A stretch of DNA of 64,000 bases from the NCBI GenBank assembly GCA_016793325.1, contig JAEUKI010000030.1, positions 124,001-188,000 on the forward strand, read 5' to 3'. The position numbers were made by a program, and so were the translations under genes. This document shows, in pieces, positions 30,176 through 38,342 of the stretch; position 1 is the stretch's first letter, and each line of letters begins with the position of its first letter. The notes under the pieces are model-generated. The model was not told the DNA's origin, did no database searches, and saw nothing but the letters and a program-made list of their open reading frames with translations. The DNA is from Myxococcales bacterium (GTDB lineage: Bacteria > Myxococcota_A > Polyangia > Polyangiales > Ga0077539).

Positions 30176-32485
30176 ATGACCACACAATCGAGTGACGTTC
30201 GCGAAGGCGGCCCTTGGCAGAGCACCGCGTGCATCCTGTGCAGCGTGAACTGCGGGATCGAAGCGCAGACCGGCGGCGAAGGCGGCCGCAGGATCCTCAA
30301 GGTGCACGGCGACCCGCGGCACCCGAACTCCAAGGGATATCTCTGCGAAAAAGCGCAGCGGCTCGATCACTACCAAAACGGCGCCGACCGCCTCACCTCG
30401 CCCATGCGTCGCCGCCCGGACGGAACGTACGAGGCCATCTCGTGGGACACCGCCATCCGCGAGGTCGCCGCGAAGCTCGTCGCCGTCAAAGAGCGGCACG
30501 GCGGCGCGAAGATCCTCTATTACGGCGGCGGCGGACAGGGAAACCACTTGGGCGGCGCCTACTGCGACGCGACGCTGAAGGCGCTCGGCGTGAAGTTTCG
30601 CTCCAACGCGCTCGCGCAAGAGAAGACCGGCGAGTTCTGGGTGCAGGGAAAGATGTTCGGCACCGGGACGCACCCCGACTTCGAACGCTGCGAGGTCGCG
30701 CTCTTCATCGGCAAGAATCCCTGGCAATCGCACGGCTTCGCGCGCGCCCGCGTCGTCATCAACGAGATCGCCAAGGACCCCGAGCGCTGCCTCATCGTGA
30801 TCGACCCTCGCAAGAGCGAGACCGCCGCGAAGGCCGACATTCACCTCGCGATCGCGCCCGGAACCGACGCGTGGTGCCTCGCGGCCCTCGTCGCCATCGT
30901 CGTGCAAGAGAAGCTCGTTCGGCGCGAGTGGCTGGGCGATCACGCGACGGGCCTCGCGGAGATCGAAGCGGCGTTCGGCGCGCTCGACGTCGCCGCGCTC
31001 GCGTCCGTGTGCGCCGTGGACGAAGCGCTCTTGCGCACCGTCGCGCGCAAGGTCGCGAAGGCCAAGAGCGCGTCGGTGCTCGAAGACCTCGGCCTCCAGA
31101 TGAACGTCCACTCGACGCTGAGCAGCTACCTGCAGCGCTTGTTCTGGGTGCTGTGCGGGCACTACGGGCGCGAGGGGACGAGCAACGCGTTCGTCCCGTT
31201 CTTGTCGCTGTCGAAGGCGAGCAAGGGCGAGACGAGCGGCGGGACGCGAGGCAAGCGCGCCGAGAAGAAGAGCCCCGTCGTCGGCGCGAAGGTCATTATC
31301 GGGTTGATCCCGTGCAACGTGATCCCTGACGAAATCCTGACCGATCACCCCGATCGCTTTCGCGCGCTCATCGTCGACAGCGGAAACCCCGTGCACTCGC
31401 TCGCCGACAGCCAGCGGATGCGCGAGGCGTTTCGCAAGCTCGAGGTCTCGGTCGTGATCGACGTCGCGATGACCGAGACCGCGCGGCAAGCGGACTACGT
31501 GCTGCCCGCGAGCAGCCAGTTCGAGAAGGCCGAGGCGACGTTCTTCAACCTCGAGTTTCCTCGCAACGCGTTTCACTTGCGGCGCCCGTTGTTCGAGCCG
31601 CTCGAAGGGACCTTGCCCGAGGGCGAGATCCACGCGCGGCTGCTCGAAGCGATGGGCGAGCTCTCTGCGCGAGACTACCTGCCGCTGCGACTCGCGTTGC
31701 GCGCGGGTCGCGCCGCGTTCGCCGTGGCCTTCGCCGCGATGCAAGCGGTCAACCCGCGAATCGCGAGGTACGCCTCGGTGGTCCTCTATCGAACGCTCGG
31801 CGAGACGCTGCCCAAACCCATGAAGAACGCCGCGGTCGTGTGGGGCGTCGCGCAGATGTTCGTCATGAGCCACCGCGCGGCCGCGGCGCGCGCGGGGTTC
31901 GCGGGGCTCCCTCCCGTCGCTGCGAACGCCCTGTTCGACGCCATGCTCATGAATCCGTCGGGCGTCGTCTTCGCCGAGCGAACCTTCGCTGAGAGCTGGG
32001 AGGCCATCACCATGGCCGATCACAAAATCAACTTGCGCATCCCCGAGCTGCTCCCCGAGGTCGCCAAATTGCCCGGGAGCAAGCCTCCCTCGGACCCCGA
32101 GTTTCCCTTCGTGCTCGCGGCGGGCGAGCGCCGCAGCGACACGTCGAACACCGCGGTGCGCGACGCGAGCTGGCACAAGAAGGGCCGCTACGGGACGCTT
32201 CGCATGCACCCCGACGACGCGCAGAAGCTCGGCGTGACGGACGGCTCGCGCGTGCGGGTCACCACGCGCCGCGGGAGCGTCGAGGTCGAAGCCGAGCTCA
32301 CCGACGCGATGCGCCGAGGGAGCGTCTCGCTGCCCAACGGACAAGGGCTCGACTATCGCGATTCGAGCGGCGCGCTCGTACGCAAGGGCGCGGCTCCCAA
32401 CGAGCTCACCGACAACAAGTCGCGCGACCCGGTCGCGGGGACGCCCTGGCACAAGTACGTCCCTGCGCGGGTCGAGCCGCTGTGA
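30176..32485 (+). CDS. Molybdopterin-dependent oxidoreductase (DMSO-reductase/FDH-like family)
   Basis: 769 residues from ATG 30176 (GGGAG about 11 bases upstream). The 4Fe-4S ligands Cys19, Cys22, Cys26 and Cys57 are present, followed by GYLCEKAQRLDHYQNG and by cofactor-binding segments GGGGQGNHLGG and PGTDAWCLAAL. The C-terminal molybdopterin dinucleotide-binding domain has LRMHPDDAQKLGV and VSLPNGQGLDY. Where many relatives carry the Mo-ligating Cys, Ser or SeCys, the sequence reads SNALAQEKTGEFW with no obvious ligand. No twin-arginine signal is seen, so it is probably cytoplasmic. No subunit, chaperone or cofactor gene lies nearby. Substrate is unknown. Confidence 0.88.
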   Translation: MTTQSSDVREGGPWQSTACILCSVNCGIEAQTGGEGGRRILKVHGDPRHPNSKGYLCEKAQRLDHYQNGADRLTSPMRRRPDGTYEAISWDTAIREVAAKLVAVKERHGGAKILYYGGGGQGNHLGGAYCDATLKALGVKFRSNALAQEKTGEFWVQGKMFGTGTHPDFERCEVALFIGKNPWQSHGFARARVVINEIAKDPERCLIVIDPRKSETAAKADIHLAIAPGTDAWCLAALVAIVVQEKLVRREWLGDHATGLAEIEAAFGALDVAALASVCAVDEALLRTVARKVAKAKSASVLEDLGLQMNVHSTLSSYLQRLFWVLCGHYGREGTSNAFVPFLSLSKASKGETSGGTRGKRAEKKSPVVGAKVIIGLIPCNVIPDEILTDHPDRFRALIVDSGNPVHSLADSQRMREAFRKLEVSVVIDVAMTETARQADYVLPASSQFEKAEATFFNLEFPRNAFHLRRPLFEPLEGTLPEGEIHARLLEAMGELSARDYLPLRLALRAGRAAFAVAFAAMQAVNPRIARYASVVLYRTLGETLPKPMKNAAVVWGVAQMFVMSHRAAAARAGFAGLPPVAANALFDAMLMNPSGVVFAERTFAESWEAITMADHKINLRIPELLPEVAKLPGSKPPSDPEFPFVLAAGERRSDTSNTAVRDASWHKKGRYGTLRMHPDDAQKLGVTDGSRVRVTTRRGSVEVEAELTDAMRRGSVSLPNGQGLDYRDSSGALVRKGAAPNELTDNKSRDPVAGTPWHKYVPARVEPL

Positions 32486-32571
32486 TCTTCGCGGGTTGAC
32501 CTGCGCGCTCGGCGTGCTCACTGCTCGGGGCGTTCATGCTGGTCTAACGCAGCCTCTCGCTGTCATCACCG

Positions 32572-32588
32572 CAACGGCTCGGCCGTTG
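32572..32588. terminator. Hairpin downstream of the oxidoreductase gene
   Basis: CAACGGC pairs with GCCGTTG around a 3-base loop. No T-tract follows. It lies in the 224-base gap between the oxidoreductase and the next gene, where nothing else stands out. It may end the upstream transcript. Confidence 0.35.
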
Positions 32589-32709
32589 GCTCACGATGGG
32601 CACGCAGTCGTCGGCGCTCCGTAGCGCTGCATCGCGTCGTCTCCGTGGGTGTTTGCTGGGTGTTCGACGCCCTCGCGCGCGCGTCGCGCGGCGAGCGGAG
32701 AGGTCTGCC

Positions 32710-33591
32710 ATGAACAAGCGAGACGAATCGATCCAATGGTGGGATCGAGGGCGAGCCCGTTGGCGCTCGCGTCCCGAGAAGAAAGAGCGCTCGTACGACG
32801 AGGCCGTCGGCGGTCGGCGCCGGCCCGTGCGCGAGCTGTATGGCTTGTCGCGCTCGCCCGTGCGCGAGGCGCTCGCGCGCTGTCGCGCGGAGGTCGACGA
32901 CGATCTGCTCGATCGCGCGGTCGAGCGCTGCTCCGAGCGCACGAGCCAGTGGCGTTGGAAGCACTCGCTTCCGCGCAAATTCGCGCTCGATCGCAAGCGC
33001 GTTCGACGCGTGTGCGGCTACGGCAGGCGTCACTGGGTGAAGCGCGCGTGGGCGTTTCGTTGGATGTGGCTCTGCAAGATGAAGGTCGCGCGGGACTTCC
33101 GCTCGATGTACGCGCTGAAGGTGGCCTTTACCGACGCGGCCCGCGCGGTGTTCGCTAGCGCCGAGCGCGGCGCGCTTCGCAAGAGCGCGAGCGAGACGCT
33201 CGAAGAGCACCCGTTGTTCGTCGAGCACGTCCCCAACGGGTGGCGACGACGCTCGCTCGCGCGTCGATGCATTCGAGCGTTGGCGCGCGAGAAGCAACAA
33301 GCCGCGCGCTTTTCGAGCACGCTCTGGTCGATCATCGAGGGCGGCGGACGGTTCGCGCCGAAGTTCGCGGTCGTGTTCTATGTGGCGCTGCACAGGGACG
33401 ACGCGCCGCGCTGGTTGCGCGAGTGCACGTGTTGGTATTCGGGATACTCCGAGCGACTCGAGCACGAGCTCGCGAAGGATCCCGCGCTCGACGCCGCGAT
33501 GCGCGCGTGGATCGAGGAGCACTTGCCGCCCGAGTCGGAGATCCCAGCGTTGTTCGACTTGCGGTCCTCGCGTCGCCGCATTCGTTGGTGA
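32710..33591 (+). CDS. Hypothetical Arg/Trp-rich protein
   Basis: 293 residues. A GGAGAGG sequence 8 bases before the ATG supports the start. The protein is very basic, with Arg and Trp clusters (IQWWDRGRARWRSRPEKKER, YGRRHWVKRAWAFRWMWLCK), no signal peptide and no clear membrane span. It may bind nucleic acid, but I see no known domain. A long minus-strand frame covers the same bases; this strand is preferred for the ribosome-binding site and the varied amino-acid use. It ends one base before the convergent gene's stop. Confidence 0.55.
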   Translation: MNKRDESIQWWDRGRARWRSRPEKKERSYDEAVGGRRRPVRELYGLSRSPVREALARCRAEVDDDLLDRAVERCSERTSQWRWKHSLPRKFALDRKRVRRVCGYGRRHWVKRAWAFRWMWLCKMKVARDFRSMYALKVAFTDAARAVFASAERGALRKSASETLEEHPLFVEHVPNGWRRRSLARRCIRALAREKQQAARFSSTLWSIIEGGGRFAPKFAVVFYVALHRDDAPRWLRECTCWYSGYSERLEHELAKDPALDAAMRAWIEEHLPPESEIPALFDLRSSRRRIRW

Positions 33592-35193
33592 CTATCGGAC
33601 CGCGACGCTGAGCCTCGGACTCGCGCCGGAGTTGCCGTACATCACGTCGACCAAGAAGTCGTACATGCGCGTCGCGGGGCCGCCTCCGCTGAAGCAGGGG
33701 TTGCCCGAGGCGTCGACCCGCGGGGCGTCGCCGTTCATCGCGCGATAGAACATCACCGGCGGACCGCCCCCAGAAAACGGCGCGAACCATCGCGTCGCGC
33801 GCGAGTCGGTCACGTCTCGCGTCGCGCCGTCCGAGTATCGAAGCGTCGCGCGCAGCGGAGCACACCCGTCGAACGCCCCGAGAAATCGCTGCACGAACGT
33901 GATCGACGCGGGCGCGAGCGTGAGCGTCGGGTGCGGTTGTCCCGGGACGAGCGTCGCGATGGACTCGGCGCTGCACACGGCTCCGACGCACGCGCGCACG
34001 GTGAGCTCGCCGCGCGCGGTCGCGCACACGCGGTTGATCGTTGTGCTCTCGATACGTCCGTCGCCCGTCGCGGTGAGCGCGAGAGCGCTCGTGACGAACT
34101 GGCGATAGCGCGACGTTCCGCTGGTAAAATTGCCCTGAACGCGCACTTCGAGGCACTCGCCTACGTCCAGCGTTCTCGGCGCGCCTTGGGACACGAACAC
34201 GCCGTCGCGAAAGTAGAAGAAGGGGCCGACGGACGTGAGCGTTCCCGGGGCGACGACGGTGACAGTGCCGATCGCGTCGAAGGGCGTGACGCGTCCCGGA
34301 GGGCCGTAACCGCCGTCGAAGCGGCCTGTTCCGAGGACTGAACCGCGGAGCGTGGTGCGGCCGTCGGTGGTGTCGACGTCGCCGATCGTGAAGAGCCCCG
34401 CGGGGGTGCTCTGCAACCCGACGAAGAATCGCTGCACGAGGCGCACGTCCGACGAGACGTCTGTGCTCCCTCCAGCGGTGAGCAAATGCCGTCGCAGGGT
34501 TTGGTACTCCACCTCGCCCCCGACAGGAACCACCGCAGTTTCACCGGTCTCGAACTGCACCCGCCCGTCGAGGACCGTGACCCCGAGCACCGCCGAGACC
34601 GACGTCCCCATCGACTCGATGGTGAAGCGCGCGGTGGTCGCGCGAGGCGCGAGCGCGACGACTCCGCCGAGGGCGCCGCACTCACCGGGCCGCGCGACTT
34701 CGAGCACCGTTGAATCGTTGGGAACGATCGTGACGGTGACTGCGCCGGGCAACACAGGAATGCGCGTTCCATCGGAGCGCAGGATGGTGAGCGAGGGACA
34801 GAGCGCGTGGCCCGGCATCATCGTCGCTGTGGCCGAGCGAAACAGCAGCGTGTCGTCCGCGCGCAACACGAGCGGCCCCGCGTCGACGATGCCCGAATCC
34901 GGAGGCGGTCGATCGACCGTGACGCCGCTGTCGACGATCGTGACGTCGGGGGGCGTCGCAACGTCCATGGGATCGGTCGCGTCCGTGACGCCTGCGTCGA
35001 ACGCTGTGACGTCGTCGCTGCGCGTGTCTCGTGGGGAGCCGTCGGCGCTGGGTTGATCGACGACGACGTTGTCGCGATCGACGACGCAGGTGCCGCTGAC
35101 GAGCACCGTTCCCTCGCCGCAGCGCGTCGATGGCGCACACGAAGCGAGCGCGAACGCGAGCGCGCCGCCCGCGCAAAGAGTCCTCGAGATCAT
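33592..35193 (-). CDS. Lipoprotein with Asp-rich linker and Ig-like region
   Basis: 533 residues with a lipoprotein signal (lipobox ALASC). A ~90-residue Asp-rich linker (DVTAFDAGVTDATD, VDSGVTVDRPPPDSG) follows. The remaining ~420 residues are beta-rich and look like several Ig-like domains of the Big type (SATATMMPGHALCPSLTILR, TVTIVPNDSTVLEVARPGEC, LQSTPAGLFTIGDVDTTDGR). Such proteins are usually surface-anchored binding or structural proteins. It is the last gene of a minus-strand lipoprotein group and begins 51 bases after the previous stop. Confidence 0.8.
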   Translation of the reverse strand: MISRTLCAGGALAFALASCAPSTRCGEGTVLVSGTCVVDRDNVVVDQPSADGSPRDTRSDDVTAFDAGVTDATDPMDVATPPDVTIVDSGVTVDRPPPDSGIVDAGPLVLRADDTLLFRSATATMMPGHALCPSLTILRSDGTRIPVLPGAVTVTIVPNDSTVLEVARPGECGALGGVVALAPRATTARFTIESMGTSVSAVLGVTVLDGRVQFETGETAVVPVGGEVEYQTLRRHLLTAGGSTDVSSDVRLVQRFFVGLQSTPAGLFTIGDVDTTDGRTTLRGSVLGTGRFDGGYGPPGRVTPFDAIGTVTVVAPGTLTSVGPFFYFRDGVFVSQGAPRTLDVGECLEVRVQGNFTSGTSRYRQFVTSALALTATGDGRIESTTINRVCATARGELTVRACVGAVCSAESIATLVPGQPHPTLTLAPASITFVQRFLGAFDGCAPLRATLRYSDGATRDVTDSRATRWFAPFSGGGPPVMFYRAMNGDAPRVDASGNPCFSGGGPATRMYDFLVDVMYGNSGASPRLSVAVR

Positions 35194-35244
35194 TGTGAAG
35201 GGGCTCCGGTGCGCGCGCGCGTCCGAGCGTTCACGAAGCGCGCG

Positions 35245-36735
35245 TCACAGCCGGGCGCGATCGAGCCACAGCACGCGATGGCCTTCGCGTTGATCGCGCC
35301 TGAACAACGGAAGCACCACGATGATCGCGTTCGTCGCGGAGAACGCCGCGGACACTCCGACGGGACCGTAGCCGCCTTCGATCGCGTGCACCCAGCGCTC
35401 TCTCGGAGCGTCGCTCACGTCGACGACGACGAGATCGCTCGCGCTCGGCTCGCGCTCGGTTCGCTCGCGGCAATCGCAGGGGTGCGGCGGACCCTGGTCT
35501 CCGGGCGACGACGGGTAGCAGCGCTCTTCGAGGCGTACCCGCTCGACGCCCGAGCGCCGCTCGAACAGCACCCACGCGCGGCCCGATGGGTCGCCGACGA
35601 GCGAGACGGACGCGCGCGACACTTGAATGTAGGGGCGCTCGGGCGGGGCGCTCGCCCGCCGCGCGCTGCACGAGACGGCGCGATCGATCAGCGCGCTGGG
35701 GGCGTCGAGCGTCAGCCATCGCGTGACGAGCGCGTCGCGGTCACCGTGGAGCGCGTGCAGCTCGACGGCGTCCGCGGCGTTGACGAGGACGAGCGCGTGC
35801 GCGCGTCGACCGGCGGGCGCGAGCCACTGCGGAGCGTCTGCGTGGCGATCGGCAGCGACCGCTGCGAAGCGGCGGAGCTGCGGCTGTTGCTCGGTCCAGC
35901 GCGCGAGCGACGGAGCGTCCGATTGCTGCGCGGTCCAGCCGACGGTCCACGCTGTTCCGTCCGGTGCGAGCTGCGGCGTGAGCGCTTGCAACGCGACCGG
36001 CGCGGCCGCTCGCCACGGCTCGCCCGGCGCTGAAGGAGGGTCGAAGCGAACGAGCTCTGCATAGGGAATTTGCAGATAGAACTGAGGCCATGGCGAAGAT
36101 GGACTCCGCCAAAAGAGCCCGCGCACCCAGCCGGCGCGAGGGTGTCGATCGACGAGGCGAGCGGTCCATTGACCGCGCTCGAGCGTGAGCGTGGTGAGCG
36201 TGGCGGGGATCGTTCCAGAGGTGGCGCTGAGCCAGAGCTGCGCGTTGCGCTCGGCCTCGACGTTCATAAACGGCGTCGCCATCGACGCGGGAATCCCGTG
36301 CGCCTCGACCCGCGCGCGCTCATCGAGCGCGACCACCGCCCGCGACGCGGCGAGAAACGTCCCGACGCGATCACCGCCGCGAATCGGCCGAACGAACACA
36401 GTGCTTCCGCCCCCTGCGCAGTGCCAGTCGACAGCCGCGCGCGTCGGGCACCCTCCTTGCGCGCACGCCGGCAACGAGACGATCGAAGCCGTGCACGGGC
36501 TCGCGATCGCGACGTCCTGCGCCACACGCACGCCCTCTGCGCTCTCTGCGGCCGCCCCAGCGTCGACGAGAACGGGGCTCGCCACGATGGCTCTCTCGCC
36601 TCCGCCAGACGCTCGCTGCGCGACCAGCGCTTCGCGGCGCGCGCAGGACAGCTGTGCAACCGCAGCGAGCGCGAGCCACGCGTGCAAGCTCCCCCATGTG
36701 GCCCGAGGCCAGCGCTTCTTCACAGCGGATCGCAC
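35245..36735 (-). CDS. Hypothetical lipoprotein
   Basis: 496 residues. A short basic stretch and hydrophobic segment lead to a lipobox-like QLSC. Segments such as APDGTAWTVGWTAQQ, LAPAGRRAHALVLVNAAD and DPSGRAWVLFERRSGVERV repeat at intervals and suggest a beta-propeller, but no named family is clear. Several Cys pairs (SPCTASIVSLPACAQGGC) fit an extracytoplasmic location. It lies between an LCCL lipoprotein and an Ig-like lipoprotein on the same strand with gaps of about 50 bases. Confidence 0.75.
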   Translation of the reverse strand: MRSAVKKRWPRATWGSLHAWLALAAVAQLSCARREALVAQRASGGGERAIVASPVLVDAGAAAESAEGVRVAQDVAIASPCTASIVSLPACAQGGCPTRAAVDWHCAGGGSTVFVRPIRGGDRVGTFLAASRAVVALDERARVEAHGIPASMATPFMNVEAERNAQLWLSATSGTIPATLTTLTLERGQWTARLVDRHPRAGWVRGLFWRSPSSPWPQFYLQIPYAELVRFDPPSAPGEPWRAAAPVALQALTPQLAPDGTAWTVGWTAQQSDAPSLARWTEQQPQLRRFAAVAADRHADAPQWLAPAGRRAHALVLVNAADAVELHALHGDRDALVTRWLTLDAPSALIDRAVSCSARRASAPPERPYIQVSRASVSLVGDPSGRAWVLFERRSGVERVRLEERCYPSSPGDQGPPHPCDCRERTEREPSASDLVVVDVSDAPRERWVHAIEGGYGPVGVSAAFSATNAIIVVLPLFRRDQREGHRVLWLDRARL

Positions 36736-36789
36736 GATACGCAGCGTCGACAGCCGCGATCAAGGCTCGGTGATCTCGAAGCGCGTTTG

Positions 36790-37320
36790 CTATCGATCCC
36801 GCTGCAAATTCGGCGGTGGAAACACATCCTCGGGGATCGTCTCGGTGAACGCGAAGCTCCCCGGAAACCACCCGTAGCTCCTGCTCAACACGTCGTTGTC
36901 GCCGCTGCCCACGTAGCCGTTGCGACCCGGGTGCAGAAACACGCGCACGCGTCCGCCGCCCGCGAGCGTGATGAGCCCCGCGTGCACCGCCGCGGTGCAG
37001 ATCGAGCTGTCGTCCGTGTAGATCGTCGTCCCCCACACGCGCGGTGAGAGGTGCCCGTTGGGAGGACAGTCTTGCTCGAACGACATGCCTGCGTCGCCGC
37101 GGCGATACGCGGCGTGGTGCTCCCACGGGTGCTCGAGCGTGGGGCGAGGCACCGTGGGATCGAGCAAGCGATCGAGCCACGTGGGGCCGCCGTCGTAGAC
37201 GACGATCCCCGAGTCCGTCATGGGCGCAGGCGTCTCGTGCACAGTGACGGTGGGCTCGCGTCGAGGGCACCCGACGGCGAACAACGAGAGCGAAGCGAGC
37301 GCGAGCGCGCGGCGGATCAT
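36790..37320 (-). CDS. LCCL-domain lipoprotein
   Basis: 176 residues with a lipobox FAVGC. The C-terminal ~100 residues match an LCCL domain: VWGTTIYTDDSSICTAAVHA, then AGLITLAGGGRVRV, then PGRNGYVGSGDNDVLSRSYG and WFPGSFAF. LCCL domains are extracellular beta-structured modules, best known from animal and apicomplexan proteins but also found in bacteria, and are linked to lipid or polysaccharide binding. It is first in the minus-strand group of three lipoproteins. The 231-base divergent region upstream contains an operator-like repeat. Confidence 0.82.
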   Translation of the reverse strand: MIRRALALASLSLFAVGCPRREPTVTVHETPAPMTDSGIVVYDGGPTWLDRLLDPTVPRPTLEHPWEHHAAYRRGDAGMSFEQDCPPNGHLSPRVWGTTIYTDDSSICTAAVHAGLITLAGGGRVRVFLHPGRNGYVGSGDNDVLSRSYGWFPGSFAFTETIPEDVFPPPNLQRDR

Positions 37321-37410
37321 CAGCGTGAGCGACGCTAAACCAAGACCGCGACCGTCGTCGCGGCCTACCGCGAGCGCTCGCGCCGCGACTCGCGCCGGAG
37401 ACAGTCGGAC

Positions 37411-37430
37411 GAGTTAGGCCGCGCTAACTC
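37411..37430. promoter_or_regulatory. Operator-like inverted repeat
   Basis: GAGTTAG and CTAACTC form a perfect 7-bp inverted repeat around 6 bases; a further GTTAG half-site follows at 37434-37438. It lies between the divergent LCCL lipoprotein gene and the decarboxylase-like gene, so a shared regulator is possible. Confidence 0.4.
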
Positions 37431-37539
37431 CGCGTTAGACGCGCCGCATCATTCTGCATCCGTCTGTTGATTCGCTGGCCGAACGCCGTTTTTCGCTCGC
37501 GGGCAGTTCGCGTGAAAATCGAGGGCGTCGCGGGCGGCG

Positions 37540-37545
37540 TACGAT
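37540..37545 (+). promoter_or_regulatory. Putative -10 element TACGAT
   Basis: TACGAT ends 6 bases before ATG 37552, the spacing expected if transcription starts at the A of the start codon. No -35 match is obvious. Confidence 0.45.
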
Positions 37546-37551
37546 CGCTCG

Positions 37552-38304
37552 ATGGCCGTCGACCCGTTCTTCGCGCGCGCCGCGCAATCGCCACGAAGCA
37601 CCCGCAGCGGCGCCTGCGATCTGCCGATTCACTATCGAGACGCGTCGCAGTTTGGCGTGCTGTTTCGCGTCGACCTCGATCGAGCGCGCGAGGTCGTCGG
37701 CGACGGCGCAGGCGTCGAGCCCTGGCCCATCTTCGGAAAGGCCATCGCGGCGATCTACGCGTGGGACTACCGCGACACGAGCGTCGGCTCGTACGCAGAG
37801 CTCGGCCTCGGCGTGCAGTGTCGACGCAAGGGAACGAGCCCGTCCCTCGTGCGACTCGCGACGGACATGGGCGCGCAAGACGACCAGGGGATCTGGGTCG
37901 TGACGTTGCCTGTCACCACCCAATCTGCCTTCGAAGCGGGAGTCGATCTCTGGAACTACCCCAAGTACGTCACGCCCATCACCACGCGATTCGAGCGTGA
38001 CAGCGCGTCGGTGACGCTCGCAAATGAGCTCGAGCTCTCGGTGGGCGCGCTCGGCGGGCCGAGGCTCGCAGGGCAACCGGTCGTGACGTACACGCGCAAG
38101 GACGGCGTCCTCTTGCGAACCCGCATCGACGTCGATCACCGCGTTCGGTGGGGGCGCGGCGCGGACGCGAAGCTCGAGATCAAGGGGGACGGAGCCACGG
38201 CGCGCGCCGCCCGTGCGCTCGGGCTCGATCGGGCCAGCGTCGCAGCGGCGTTTCGCGCGGATGCGTTTCGCGCGGTGCTTCCCGCGGGGATCGCGATCCG
38301 ATAG
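37552..38304 (+). CDS. Acetoacetate decarboxylase-like protein
   Basis: 250 residues, about the length of the acetoacetate decarboxylase (ADC) family. Recognisable segments are YAELGLGVQC, WVVTLPVTTQSAFEAG and LWNYPKYVTPI, the last corresponding to the region around the Schiff-base lysine of ADC. Members outside solventogenic bacteria act on other beta-keto or related acids, so the substrate is open. Cytoplasmic; no signal peptide. It appears monocistronic, with a -10-like hexamer just upstream, and the HEAT-repeat gene begins 38 bases later behind its own hexamer. Confidence 0.82.
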   Translation: MAVDPFFARAAQSPRSTRSGACDLPIHYRDASQFGVLFRVDLDRAREVVGDGAGVEPWPIFGKAIAAIYAWDYRDTSVGSYAELGLGVQCRRKGTSPSLVRLATDMGAQDDQGIWVVTLPVTTQSAFEAGVDLWNYPKYVTPITTRFERDSASVTLANELELSVGALGGPRLAGQPVVTYTRKDGVLLRTRIDVDHRVRWGRGADAKLEIKGDGATARAARALGLDRASVAAAFRADAFRAVLPAGIAIR

Positions 38305-38327
38305 CGCCGTACGCGCGCGAGGTTGTG

Positions 38328-38333
38328 TACGCT
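38328..38333 (+). promoter_or_regulatory. Putative -10 element TACGCT
   Basis: TACGCT ends 9 bases before GTG 38343, within the 38-base gap after the decarboxylase-like gene. It supports the GTG as start of the HEAT-repeat gene rather than the earlier open frame. Confidence 0.45.
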
Positions 38334-38342
38334 CCGCGCATC

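Noticed and set aside
32566-33522. Minus-strand frame opposite the Arg/Trp-rich gene
   Set aside because: Lacks a ribosome-binding site and has low-variety Arg/Ala/Leu composition; the plus strand is the better choice, with moderate confidence.
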